Origin: Chitinophaga arvensicola
GTDB taxonomy: Bacteria > Bacteroidota > Bacteroidia > Chitinophagales > Chitinophagaceae
Direction of reading: 5' to 3'
DNA: 64,000 nucleotides
Assembly: GCF_900110835.1 (NCBI RefSeq)
Contig: NZ_FOJG01000001.1
Span: 1,313,022-1,377,021 of the forward strand
Shown here in pieces: positions 1 to 10,656 of the stretch (position 1 is its first letter; each line of letters begins with the position of its first letter). The notes below the pieces were generated by a model. The model saw only the letters and a program-made list of their open reading frames with translations. It was not told the origin of the DNA and made no database searches. The position numbers and the translations under genes were made by a program.

Positions 1-514
1 AGCCCGTACGCAATGGATCATTATCATCGCCATTTTTATACTGACACAGATTGCCAGCAGGGTATTTTTCCCGGTATATGTATTGCTGGCGTTAATGGCT
101 ATCTCTACGTGGCTGATTGCCCCGGTAAGTAACCTGTTCCTCCGCTTGAATCCTTACGGCAGATATGCGCTCAGTAAAGAGCAAACACAGGTGTCCAATA
201 TCGTAGGTGTGTTGTTGTCGGTTGCTTTACTGGCTGCTGCCGGTTATTGGGCTACCAATATGCAGGGATTGCTGGCGTTATGTCTTTGCAGTGGAATCAT
301 GTTATTGCCGGCTGCCGGATTTTATATCCCGGAAAGCCAGAAAAACCGCCGTATCATTCGCTGGTATACCATTGGCCTGGCCGCAATGGGCGCACTCGGT
401 GTAGGATTCGCTTTTGTGGTAAATGATGCGTTTAATATATTCGTTACCGTTATGCTGATAGGAGTATTCCTGTACCAGGTGCTGGCGAATTATATTTTAA
501 CGAGAGAAGGATAA
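1..514 (+). CDS. C-terminal part of a multi-spanning membrane protein (5' end outside window)
   Basis: The reading frame is open from base 2 to the stop at 512-514, so the gene begins upstream of the window; a TTG at 83 and an ATG at 95 are internal codons rather than likely starts. About 170 residues are visible, almost all hydrophobic, with roughly five to six membrane-spanning stretches separated by short basic loops such as LNPYGRYALSKEQ and PESQKNRRIIRW. I do not recognise the family with confidence; Bacteroidota have integral membrane proteins with soluble N-terminal repeat domains that end like this, but the diagnostic part is missing. The gene converges on gyrB and shares the inverted-repeat terminator that follows. 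Function is unassigned; that it is a real membrane protein is well supported. Confidence 0.7.
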   Translation, partial: ARTQWIIIIAIFILTQIASRVFFPVYVLLALMAISTWLIAPVSNLFLRLNPYGRYALSKEQTQVSNIVGVLLSVALLAAAGYWATNMQGLLALCLCSGIMLLPAAGFYIPESQKNRRIIRWYTIGLAAMGALGVGFAFVVNDAFNIFVTVMLIGVFLYQVLANYILTREG

Positions 515-530
515 AAAAAGAAGATCTCTT

Positions 531-579
531 TATAAACAAAAAATCCTGCCGTTTTCAGTGGCAGGATTTTTTGTTTATA
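531..579. terminator. Bidirectional terminator, 20-bp perfect stem
   Basis: Bases 531-550 and 560-579 are perfect reverse complements (core AATCCTGCC / GGCAGGATT) with a 9-base loop. The stem is A-rich on one side and T-rich on the other, so it can end transcription from the membrane protein gene on the plus strand and from gyrB on the minus strand. It lies exactly between the two convergent stops. Confidence 0.9.
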
Positions 580-599
580 ACTATAACGTATATACGTAA

Positions 600-2597
<1,998 letters not shown>

Positions 2598-2628
2598 CTA
2601 TTAGAAATAAAATCGGTAGACAATCATG

Positions 2629-2636
2629 CAAAAATA
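2629..2636 (-). promoter_or_regulatory. Predicted gyrB promoter -7 box (TATTTTTG)
   Basis: On the minus strand the sequence TATTTTTG matches the Bacteroidota sigma-A -7 consensus TAnnTTTG. A TTTG lies 22 bases upstream, at the outer limit for a -33 element. The predicted leader before the gyrB ATG is about 40 bases. Confidence 0.6.
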
Positions 2637-2705
2637 CGAAAAATAAGCCTTATTTCCTCAAAAGAAGGGCTGTTTTTATGTGGTGAGGATCCACCATTTT
2701 TTCCA

Positions 2706-4385
2706 CTAGAGATTTCCAGCACCAGCAATGTCTTTTACCCCTGTAAATAAAGTTTTCCACACGAGGTTAAAAAACGATTTCTGGATGTCCCGGGTATAGT
2801 TGACATCGGCTGTACGGACTTTTTCGTCTTTTAATGGGTTGTCTGATTTGATTACCAATGCGTTAGCTACGAAACTAATCAATCCTTTCCGTTTATATCC
2901 CTCATGGTCTTTATCCTGTTTCAAAACGGCAATTTTCAGGTTTTGGTACAACAGCTTTACATGTCCGCTTGCTTTTCGCTCGTCTCCTTTAATATTAAAG
3001 GTCAGTTCCCGGATATCGCAGGATTTAATCTCAATTTTTCCCAGCGGCTGGGTAATCACATTGAGATCCTTACCATTCATATTATTGAGCTGACCGGCCA
3101 CATCGAACCGCCCTGCTTTATCGTTCAACAGGAAGTCGAACCGGGCCGTGAGTTTACCACTCTGCATAAAAACCGCGTCCAGATCAGCCGTCATATGCTT
3201 GTTTTTAGCCACCAGGCTATCAATATTGGTAATATGATGAAACCGGCCATGTACATGACTGAAGTTGATTTTACCGGCTTTGCCGGTTACCGGGCTTAGC
3301 TCGGTATACTGCAAATTGATATTACTGCCGTTGAGCGTATCGATGTTCAGCGGGGTATTCAGCTTAGCCAGCAGCTGGTGGGGATATTGCCCCAGTTTAT
3401 TGCCCGGAGGCATGGGCAGCGTACGATCCCGGTAAATATCTACTTTCCCGCTCTGGATATTGACCCGCTGTGCCCAGATCTGTTGCTCCTGGAGCAACAG
3501 CCGTGGATTCAGGTTATGAAGGCTGATATCATTAAATACCACCTCAAACCGGTCCTGCTGCACGCCATTTTTCCGCTGAAAAGCAGCCCTGTCGTACCGG
3601 GGTTGCAGTTCAAAGCGGGCTACATGAAGGGTACGAAGGGCCGCGTCGTACCTGATCCCACGTACATTCATCCAGTAAAGACTGTCGCGGGTACGGTTCA
3701 TATAGTCCTTCATCCCTATTTCGTAGTTGCGGGCATATAAAAAACGGGTAGGATCATCCAAAGCCACAGAGTCAATCAGGAAATCGTTGATACGCACCCG
3801 CAGATTGTGGAACTGATGAATCACCCGGGAAGAATCTTTCCGGATAAACACATATTTCACATTGGTGCTGTCCAGCACCAGTTTGCCGATGAAAATGGAT
3901 TTCATTTTGGTAGATATGTTCTGGTAGGCCGTTTTGGGCTTGCTGGTATCTTTTACGGTAGCATTTTGTTCCAGGATGATACTGGGGCCGGTAACCGTCA
4001 GGAATCCGGCACTGAGATTTTTCCCGATGAAGTAGCGCCAGGGCTTGAAGTATTTGATTTCCAGGCGCTCTACGCTGATCGTATAAACGTCGGAAGGGGC
4101 TCTTTGCTGGGCCAGCAGTCGCTGATAAACGGCCGAATCGGCCACCATACTGGCCTGCTCAATGGTAACGCTGCCAGACAATACGTCCAGGTGCAGGTCT
4201 TTGAACTTAACGGAATAGAGACTGTCCGACAAATCGGACACATATCCCTGCAGTTCGCGTTTCAGGAGTTTATTCCAATGTTGATTAAGGTACCAACCGG
4301 TGCCCAGCACCAGCAGGGTAAGAATTCCCGCCACTGTGAGTACGATCTTAACCAGTCTGCGTATATTAAAGCCGTTTTTTGCCAT
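2706..4385 (-). CDS. AsmA/DUF748-like membrane-anchored periplasmic protein
   Basis: A 559-residue protein with one N-terminal membrane helix (about residues 13-30, VLTVAGILTLLVLGTGWYL) and a long beta-rich remainder. The region after the helix has alternating hydrophobic patterns such as VKFKDLHLDVLSGSVTIEQA and ISVERLEIKYFKPW, typical of AsmA and DUF748-type proteins. These form long grooved structures spanning the periplasm and are linked to outer-membrane lipid or protein homeostasis. Assignment to the superfamily rests on this pattern only; no single motif proves it. It sits upstream of gyrB on the same strand with a 123-base gap that contains gyrB's own promoter, so the two are probably not an operon. 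Specific function is unknown. Confidence 0.6.
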   Translation of the reverse strand: MAKNGFNIRRLVKIVLTVAGILTLLVLGTGWYLNQHWNKLLKRELQGYVSDLSDSLYSVKFKDLHLDVLSGSVTIEQASMVADSAVYQRLLAQQRAPSDVYTISVERLEIKYFKPWRYFIGKNLSAGFLTVTGPSIILEQNATVKDTSKPKTAYQNISTKMKSIFIGKLVLDSTNVKYVFIRKDSSRVIHQFHNLRVRINDFLIDSVALDDPTRFLYARNYEIGMKDYMNRTRDSLYWMNVRGIRYDAALRTLHVARFELQPRYDRAAFQRKNGVQQDRFEVVFNDISLHNLNPRLLLQEQQIWAQRVNIQSGKVDIYRDRTLPMPPGNKLGQYPHQLLAKLNTPLNIDTLNGSNINLQYTELSPVTGKAGKINFSHVHGRFHHITNIDSLVAKNKHMTADLDAVFMQSGKLTARFDFLLNDKAGRFDVAGQLNNMNGKDLNVITQPLGKIEIKSCDIRELTFNIKGDERKASGHVKLLYQNLKIAVLKQDKDHEGYKRKGLISFVANALVIKSDNPLKDEKVRTADVNYTRDIQKSFFNLVWKTLFTGVKDIAGAGNL

Positions 4386-4474
4386 CTGTAAAGCATAAAC
4401 GAAATTTGTACCAATAAGTGCAGGTTTTGGCCCCGGAAGGATGGGGTAGTTTGTAACTGTATTGTCAAAACGTA

Positions 4475-4503
4475 TTTGTTTAAAAAACGAATCCCTAAAT
4501 TTG
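4475..4503 (+). promoter_or_regulatory. Predicted promoter of the AraC-type regulator gene
   Basis: TTTG at 4475-4478 and TAAATTTG at 4496-4503 are separated by 17 bases and fit the Bacteroidota -33/-7 pattern. The predicted start of transcription is about 30 bases before the GTG start at 4543. Confidence 0.65.
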
Positions 4504-4542
4504 TGACTTCGATAACAGCACGGCGTTAAAAAAACAGATAAA

Positions 4543-5466
4543 GTGAAAGAAATTCAGGAAATATTGTCTTTAGCCATTCCGCAGCCCGCGATGAGCGACC
4601 AGTTACAACTGGCGGAGCAGGATAGTGTGTCAGTACCCGACTGTCTTGATTTTACATTACAACGTTTTACATACGACAAGCCGTTACCGGTAGAAGATGT
4701 GGCCATGGTGATTTACCAGCCGGCTAAACGGGGGCAGTCTGCCGCCATTGAGCTGCGGTATTGTGTGGCAGGCAGCAAATATTGCAAGAATCCAACCTGC
4801 ACAGACCAGCTTTGCTCAGAAGGAAAGAAGGAAGCCTGCAATGACAGGGTGCCTTCCGTTGATCTGATCACGGTTCGCTTCCAGCCTGCATTTATCCAAT
4901 CCCTGCAGAAAGGCACTACCACCTTCTCTTTATTCGAAAATCAGTCCCGCAAACCTTTCGTGAAAACCATTCAGCCTTGTACGAAGTCCAAATCCGTGCT
5001 GGAAACAATGGTACATCATGATTATGAAGGGATTCTGAAAAATATATTCCTGCAAAGCCGTGCGCTGGACCTGTTATTATACAGTTCCGACCAGTTTATG
5101 CAGAATGACACCGACGAACGCTATGGTTGCCGCTTCCTCACTCACCTGGAAGACCGCGAAAAGATAGAAAACGCCCGTGGTATCCTGCTGGAGCAGCTCG
5201 ACTCTCCTATTACCATCAGGGATCTCGCCCGTCGGGTGGCTATGAATGAGTGTTATCTCAAAAAAGGCTTTAAAGCCATGTATGGTACCACTATATATGA
5301 TTACTTCCAGAAAGAGAGAATGGAAAAGGCCAAAGGTCTTTTGTATGAAAAGGGGATGTCTGTTTCTGAAGTGGCCATGTTAATGGGATATTCCTGCATT
5401 TCGCATTTCTCCACTGCCTTTAAGAAGCATACCGGTTTAAAACCGTGTGAGCTTTTACTACGCTAA
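4543..5466 (+). CDS. AraC-family transcriptional regulator with cysteine cluster
   Basis: A 307-residue DNA-binding regulator. The C-terminal ~100 residues form the double helix-turn-helix AraC domain: ITIRDLARRVAMNECYLKKG for the first and VSEVAMLMGYSCISHFSTAF for the second, followed by FKKHTGLKPCELL. The N-terminal part is not a recognisable cupin. It carries five closely spaced cysteines (C74, C81, C86, C91, C99; spacing C-x6-C-x4-C-x4-C-x7-C), which suggests metal or redox sensing, but this is inference. The start is GTG; a promoter lies just upstream and no in-frame ATG fits better. The gene is monocistronic, flanked by the divergent AsmA-like gene and a gene-poor stretch, so its target is not obvious. 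Function beyond transcription regulation is not established. Confidence 0.85.
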   Translation: MKEIQEILSLAIPQPAMSDQLQLAEQDSVSVPDCLDFTLQRFTYDKPLPVEDVAMVIYQPAKRGQSAAIELRYCVAGSKYCKNPTCTDQLCSEGKKEACNDRVPSVDLITVRFQPAFIQSLQKGTTTFSLFENQSRKPFVKTIQPCTKSKSVLETMVHHDYEGILKNIFLQSRALDLLLYSSDQFMQNDTDERYGCRFLTHLEDREKIENARGILLEQLDSPITIRDLARRVAMNECYLKKGFKAMYGTTIYDYFQKERMEKAKGLLYEKGMSVSEVAMLMGYSCISHFSTAFKKHTGLKPCELLLR

Positions 5467-5820
5467 GCATTTACCTGCTTTTTTATTTCCTGCGTGATTT
5501 TTCGCTATAAGCTTACTCCTGGCCGCTTTCATGGCTCAGATACCTGATTTCAGGATAAATTTGCTCCCTATCGGGCAGGTTTTTCCTTTTTCGATCATTT
5601 GTTTTCCCGAATTGAAAAACGGAAGATAAAAGATAGGTGTTTCTTTGTAACACGATAGGCAAATATCCATTTGCGATTCCTATAAGCTTCCTTATCAGAT
5701 TTGACCATGGAAGAAGCTTGGCTGGCAAAAGTAAGTAAAGCCATAAATCATACTTGCATGAATATCAAACACCATTGAAATTAAGTGCAATATGCCAGAA
5801 AAGTTTCTACCAGATTTTAT
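5467..5820. other. Intergenic stretch without a supported gene
   Basis: This 354-base stretch follows the AraC gene. A minus-strand open frame at 5513-5728 has a composition unlike neighbouring proteins and no family resemblance. A 34-codon plus-strand frame starts at ATG 5792 and runs through the following hairpin to 5896; because the hairpin looks like a terminator, I do not call it a gene. The word TATAAGCTT occurs twice (near 5507 and 5682). Nothing else was recognised. Confidence 0.4.
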
Positions 5821-5853
5821 AAAGTCGTCCGCTTTCGCGGGCGACTTTTTTTA
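5821..5853 (+). terminator. Rho-independent terminator, 12-bp stem
   Basis: AAAGTCGTCCGC and GCGGGCGACTTT pair with one G-T wobble around a TTTC loop and are followed directly by a T run. It lies about 355 bases after the AraC stop, so it either ends a long AraC transcript or a separate short RNA from 5.5-5.8 kb. Confidence 0.75.
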
Positions 5854-6064
5854 TGGGCCTGGCACCCTTCTCTATGCTGAAAAGGTTCCCACATAAATGA
5901 CGGTCGGTAAGCAAGGATTTTAGCTATAGATAACAGCTATTTTATAGTTATGGGTTATATGGCGCGGAATTATATTTTATATAGGGCTTAACTAGGGCTA
6001 GGCTCTGAAACTCATATTGGTAGCGACTATGCGGCAGTGCATTTAGACATACTCCTCATTTTTG

Positions 6065-6412
6065 GTTAAAACAGATAAACCTTTTATCCGGGAGGGGGAA
6101 GTGATAGATGCTCTTCAGGAAGCAGTGCGTGCTAAATTTGGGAATACTGCTCTTCAGGTTGATGATGGTAGCTCACCAGGGCAATAATAGCGGGAACAAT
6201 CGCTGGTGCTGACTCCGGAGTAGTACTGTGGCTGTTGAAAGTTTTGTGAGGAGAAAATAAAAGAATGGCTTAACAGCGGGGCGTTGCAGGTTCTGCCGTT
6301 GGGGAAAATTCCCATATTGGGAAATGCATGACTTCGTTTTGTGGGCAATGTTACCTACATCCGGATTCAAGGTTATAATGGCCTGTCTCTGGAAATGAAT
6401 TCATGTTTGTGA
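6065..6412 (+). pseudogene. Possible decayed coding region (frameshifts plus stop), family unknown
   Basis: Three consecutive segments read like protein but are interrupted. Frame 2 from 6065 gives an acidic/basic helical stretch (KPFIREGEVIDALQEAVRAK) ending at a double stop at 6185. Frame 1 from 6181 gives AIIAGTIAGADSGVVLWLL and stops at 6247-6249. Frame 2 from about 6245 gives EEKIKEWLNSGALQVLPLGK, then a TGA at 6329-6331, then FVGNVTYIRIQGYNGLSLEM to a stop at 6410-6412. The coherence across frames suggests a former gene of at least 110 codons. I cannot name the family and chance open frames remain possible. No intact copy is in the window. Confidence 0.3.
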
Positions 6413-6535
6413 AAAGGAAAGATAGTTGGCGGTTGTGAGGTTGAGGGAGAAAAGCGGAGGGTTGTTACAGGTAAAAAACAGCTGGATCGGATGTTATGTT
6501 TAGGCAGGAGTGCTTACCAGTGAGTATAGAAAATG
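6413..6535. other. Intergenic spacer
   Basis: Short spacer between the decayed region and the PepSY-like gene's terminator. Nothing recognisable. Together with 5467-6412 it makes a gene-poor stretch of about 1.1 kb, unusual in this otherwise tightly packed window. Confidence 0.4.
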
Positions 6536-6561
6536 AAAAACCCCGCCCAAAAGAGCAGGGT
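6536..6561 (-). terminator. Terminator of the PepSY-like gene
   Basis: On the minus strand ACCCTGCTC pairs with GGGCGGGGT (two G-T wobbles) around a TTTT loop and is followed by a T run. It is about 40 bases past the stop of the gene at 6603-7067. Confidence 0.7.
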
Positions 6562-6602
6562 CTGTCCTATTTATCCCTATACCTATGAAATACTTGTTTG
6601 TG

Positions 6603-7067
6603 TTATTCAGTGATGGTACCAGTTTCATTCAGCAACACTGCCTTGTCCGTACCGTTATCCTGAATATTGATTTTGTAGTATGAAGCTACATCTGATCTCT
6701 CAATTTTCCAGCCATCTTTTATGGTTGCTGCCGGATATTTTGTTTTCAGTGTACCAGACACTGCTTCCGGGAGAGTTTGAGCATCATAAGCGCTTCTTGT
6801 GGCAATCCATTTGCCATCTGCATCATACTCTGCTAAAGTGTTTATATTGTCTTTTTGGAAACTTGCTGTCCAATGTCCTGCACTTGTCTTTGTCCACTTA
6901 GCTGCTGATGTTCCCGCAAAATTCTGATCAAAAGAACTCTTAACTGCCTCAGGTGCCTGCACCGTTTTAGCAACTACTTTTGTTTTCTTAACTGATTTTT
7001 TTTGCTGTGCAAAAGTTATGCCGGAAGTGAATAGAACCGCGCAAAATATTAACGTCAACTTTTTCAT
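6603..7067 (-). CDS. Secreted PepSY-like (DUF2874) protein
   Basis: A 154-residue exported protein. Residues 1-20 form a signal peptide (KKLTLIFCAVLFTSGITFAQ), followed by a short lysine-rich linker. The remainder resembles the PepSY-like/BLIP-like periplasmic family common in Bacteroidota: a helix (APEAVKSSFDQNFAG), then W-x-K and W-T-A-S-F strands, EYDADGKWIATR, a second helix ending in KYPAATIKDGWKIE, and YYKINIQDNGTDKAVLLNETG. These proteins bind or inhibit other proteins or metals in the periplasm, but the partner is not known for most. It has its own terminator and is divergent from ileS. Family assignment is by pattern recognition, without a database search. Confidence 0.75.
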   Translation of the reverse strand: MKKLTLIFCAVLFTSGITFAQQKKSVKKTKVVAKTVQAPEAVKSSFDQNFAGTSAAKWTKTSAGHWTASFQKDNINTLAEYDADGKWIATRSAYDAQTLPEAVSGTLKTKYPAATIKDGWKIERSDVASYYKINIQDNGTDKAVLLNETGTITE

Positions 7068-7261
7068 ATTCGATATGGTTTTTTCCGTTGGGTTAAAATT
7101 AACTACTAGGTTTTTCTAATTCTTCCTGGCAAATTATCTAAAACAATGCCAAAAACGCAGTTTCTCAATTCTTTATTGCAAATTACGAAAAAAACAATAA
7201 AAAATATTTAAAAAGGATTGTTTTTAGCAAAGATGACTATTTAGGAGCCAGCCTATTTTCT

Positions 7262-7269
7262 TAACTTTG
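7262..7269 (+). promoter_or_regulatory. Predicted ileS promoter -7 box (TAACTTTG)
   Basis: TAACTTTG is an exact TAnnTTTG match, 54 bases before the ileS ATG. No clear TTTG is at the expected -33 spacing. Confidence 0.55.
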
Positions 7270-7323
7270 CACAATTTTAATCAATTATTGTCTAAATAAC
7301 ATCAAAGGGCGGGGAATTGTTTT

Positions 7324-10300
7324 ATGTCCAGCAAATATCAGGAATATAGCCAGTTGAATTTACCTCAGATCGAGAAAGATATACTGCAACATTGGGAGCA
7401 GCACCAGACTTTTGAGAAAAGTGTGGACGTGCGCGAAGGCGCCACTCCTTTTGTATTTTATGAAGGACCTCCAAGTGCCAATGGTTTGCCTGGCATTCAC
7501 CACGTTATTTCGCGTACTTTAAAAGACCTCGTGTGCCGTTACAAAACTATGCAGGGTTTCCAGGTAAAGCGTAAAGGCGGATGGGATACCCATGGTTTGC
7601 CGGTGGAACTGGGTGTTGAGAAGACGTTAGGGATTACGAAAGAAGATATTGGTAAAAAGATTTCCATTGCGGAATATAATGATACCTGCCGCAGGGAAGT
7701 CCTGAAGTATAAGGATAAATGGGATGACCTGACCCGTCAGATGGGATATTGGGTAGATCTGAAGGATCCTTATATCACTTTTGATAATAATTATATTGAA
7801 ACACTCTGGTGGTGTTTACAAACCCTTTATAAAAAAGGATTTTTATATAAAAGCGTAAGCATTCAGCCTTATTCTCCCGCTGCAGGTACAGGTTTAAGTT
7901 CCCATGAACTGAACCAGCCCGGTACTTATAAGGATGTAAAGGATACTACAGTAGTAGCGATGTTTAAGGCGCTTAAAGCTGATAACTCGCAGTTCCTTTT
8001 TGACGCCGCCGGATCAGAAGAGGTGTTTTTCCTCGCGTGGACTACTACCCCATGGACGTTACCATCCAATCTGGGTTTAACAGTGGGCGCTAACATAGAG
8101 TATGTACTGGTAAATACATTTAATCCTTATACGCACCTGCCGGTGAGTGTGGTGCTGGCGAAAGCATTGCTGGGCAAATATTTCAAGGCAGAAGCTGAAA
8201 ACGCTGATTTCACCGCTTACCAGGAAGGCGATAAGGTGATTCCGTGGAAAATCCTGACCAGTTTCAAAGGCAGTCAGCTCGAAAATATCCGTTACGAACA
8301 ATTATTACCATTTGCGCAACCGGAAGAGGGCGATCCTTTCCGCGTTATCCTGGGTGATTTTGTGACCACGGAAGATGGTACTGGTATTGTGCACACCGCT
8401 CCTGCTTTTGGTGCGGACGATAACCGGGTGGGTAAGAAGTATGGCATTGGCATTTTAACACTGGTAGACAGGACGGGTAAATTCACAGATAATGTGGGTG
8501 AGTTCTCCGGTCGCTATGTGAAGAACTATAAGGATGATCCTGACTATAAAGATGTAGACGTAGATATTGCCGTAAAGCTGAAGAAAGAGAATCGTGCTTT
8601 TAAAGTAGAGAAGTACGAGCATACTTATCCGCATTGCTGGCGTACAGATAAACCTGTATTATATTATCCGCTGGATGCATGGTTTATCAAAACCACAGCT
8701 GTAAAGGACCGGATGGTGGAATTGAATAAAACCATCAACTGGAAGCCTGCTTCCACTGGTACCGGCCGTTTTGGCAACTGGTTGGAGAATATGGTGGACT
8801 GGAACCTCAGTCGTAGCCGTTATTGGGGTACACCTTTACCTATCTGGCGTACAGAAGATGGAAGTGAAGAGATCTGTATCGGTGGTATAGAAGAACTGAA
8901 TGCCGAAATCCGTAAGGCAAACCAGGTATTGGGTGGCGATGTGAATAAATCCTATCTCCATGAAGGTATCCTGGATCTGCATAAACCATACGTCGATGAT
9001 ATCATCCTGGTGAGCGCATCTGGTAAACCGATGCGTCGTGAACCAGATTTGATTGATGTTTGGTTCGACAGCGGCGCCATGCCTTATGCACAGTGGCATT
9101 ATCCTTTTGAAAATAAGGAGTTGGTAGATAATGGAAAGGCCTTCCCGGCTGATTTTATTGCGGAAGGTGTAGACCAGACACGTGGCTGGTTCTATACTTT
9201 GCATGCCCTGGGTGTGATGCTGTTTGATAGTGTGGCTTACAAAACTGTGGTTTCCAATGGACTAGTATTGGATGCAAAGGGACAGAAAATGAGCAAGCGC
9301 CTTGGCAACGTGGTAAACCCCTTCGAAACCATTGAAAAATTCGGTGCAGATGCCACCCGTTGGTACCTGATCACGAATGCATCGCCATGGGATAGTCTGA
9401 AGTTTGATATTAAAGGTATAGGTGAAGCACAGCGCAAGCTGTTTGGTACGCTGTACAATACATATAATTTCTTCGCTATGTATGCGAATCTTGATAACTT
9501 TACTTTCAAGGAGGCATACATACCGTTGGCTGAACGTCCGGAAATTGATCGTTGGATCATTTCGGTGTTGAATACCCTGGTGAAGGATGTAACCAGCAGC
9601 TTTGATGATTATGAGCCAACGCAGGCGGGCAGAGCAGTGGAACGTTTTGTGGATGAGCAGCTGAGTAACTGGTATGTTCGTTTATGCCGTCGCCGGTTCT
9701 GGAAGGGGGAATATGAGCACGATAAAATCAGTGCGTACCAGACATTATATGAATGTCTGGAAAAAATTACACAACTGATGGCCCCGGTTTCCCCATTTTT
9801 CACCGATTGGTTATTTAACAACCTGAACCGCGTGAGCGGCCGCAGTAATGCTGAATCCGTTCACCACACTGATTTTCCTGTGTTAGATGCGGGTGCAGTG
9901 GATACAGATCTGGAAGAAAGGATGCAGTTGGCGCAGGATATTTCCTCACTGGTATTATCCTTGCGTAAGAAGGTGAACATTAAAGTTCGTCAGCCTTTGC
10001 AGAAGATTTTAATTCCGGTGGCGAATGCCCATATGCAGGAACAAATAGAATTGATAGCAGACCTCATAAAAAGTGAGGTCAATGTCAAAGGGATTGATTA
10101 TCTTACGGAAACGGAGGGTTTTATCAAGAAAAAGATTAAGCCCAACTTCAAGTCGCTTGGTGGCAAAATGGGAGCAAAGATGAAATCTGTAGCAGCCGCT
10201 ATCGGTGAGTTTACAGCAGCAGAAATTGCCACTATCGAGCGCGACGGCCAATTCAACCTGGTTGTGGAAGGAGAGCAGTTGCAAATCCAACTCTCTGATG

Positions 10301-10650
10301 TAGAAATCATTTCTGAAGATATTCCGGGATGGACAGTAGCTAATAAAGGCGCCTTAACGGTAGCGCTTGATATTACTATTACTCCTCAGCTACAGGATGA
10401 AGGTAATGCCAGGGAACTGGTAAACCGGATACAAAAAATCCGTAAGGACAGTGATTTTGCGTTGACAGACAGGATTAATGTAACGGTGGAAACGGTGGAG
10501 GCGCTCAAGTCGGCCATTGTGAACTATAATGACTATATTTGCACGGAAATTTTGGCAGATAGCCTGGAATTAGTGGAGCGATTACAAGATGGTACAGAAA
10601 TAGAGGTGAATGACCTTAAATTTAATGTATTAGTTAACAAAAAAAGCTAA
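7324..10650 (+). CDS. ileS: Isoleucyl-tRNA synthetase
   Basis: Charges tRNA-Ile with isoleucine in the cytoplasm and edits mischarged valine. The 1108-residue protein is a class I synthetase. The HIGH-type signature appears as GIHH at residues 57-60 within GPPSANGLPGIHHVISR, and the KMSKR motif is at residues 655-659. The CP1 editing domain lies between them (GDFVTTEDGTGIVHTAPAFG), and the anticodon-binding domain follows. Length matches the long type of IleS, usual in Bacteroidota, rather than the 930-residue type. The ATG at 7324 is followed by an N-terminus typical of the family (YQEYSQLNLPQIEKDIL). The DksA-like gene begins 6 bases after the stop and is probably cotranscribed. No T-box leader was seen. 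Confidence 0.96.
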   Translation: MSSKYQEYSQLNLPQIEKDILQHWEQHQTFEKSVDVREGATPFVFYEGPPSANGLPGIHHVISRTLKDLVCRYKTMQGFQVKRKGGWDTHGLPVELGVEKTLGITKEDIGKKISIAEYNDTCRREVLKYKDKWDDLTRQMGYWVDLKDPYITFDNNYIETLWWCLQTLYKKGFLYKSVSIQPYSPAAGTGLSSHELNQPGTYKDVKDTTVVAMFKALKADNSQFLFDAAGSEEVFFLAWTTTPWTLPSNLGLTVGANIEYVLVNTFNPYTHLPVSVVLAKALLGKYFKAEAENADFTAYQEGDKVIPWKILTSFKGSQLENIRYEQLLPFAQPEEGDPFRVILGDFVTTEDGTGIVHTAPAFGADDNRVGKKYGIGILTLVDRTGKFTDNVGEFSGRYVKNYKDDPDYKDVDVDIAVKLKKENRAFKVEKYEHTYPHCWRTDKPVLYYPLDAWFIKTTAVKDRMVELNKTINWKPASTGTGRFGNWLENMVDWNLSRSRYWGTPLPIWRTEDGSEEICIGGIEELNAEIRKANQVLGGDVNKSYLHEGILDLHKPYVDDIILVSASGKPMRREPDLIDVWFDSGAMPYAQWHYPFENKELVDNGKAFPADFIAEGVDQTRGWFYTLHALGVMLFDSVAYKTVVSNGLVLDAKGQKMSKRLGNVVNPFETIEKFGADATRWYLITNASPWDSLKFDIKGIGEAQRKLFGTLYNTYNFFAMYANLDNFTFKEAYIPLAERPEIDRWIISVLNTLVKDVTSSFDDYEPTQAGRAVERFVDEQLSNWYVRLCRRRFWKGEYEHDKISAYQTLYECLEKITQLMAPVSPFFTDWLFNNLNRVSGRSNAESVHHTDFPVLDAGAVDTDLEERMQLAQDISSLVLSLRKKVNIKVRQPLQKILIPVANAHMQEQIELIADLIKSEVNVKGIDYLTETEGFIKKKIKPNFKSLGGKMGAKMKSVAAAIGEFTAAEIATIERDGQFNLVVEGEQLQIQLSDVEIISEDIPGWTVANKGALTVALDITITPQLQDEGNARELVNRIQKIRKDSDFALTDRINVTVETVEALKSAIVNYNDYICTEILADSLELVERLQDGTEIEVNDLKFNVLVNKKS

Positions 10651-10656
10651 TCCCCC

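Noticed and set aside
5513..5728. 71-codon minus-strand frame as a gene
   Set aside because: No family resemblance, no promoter or ribosome-binding context, and atypical composition; most likely chance.
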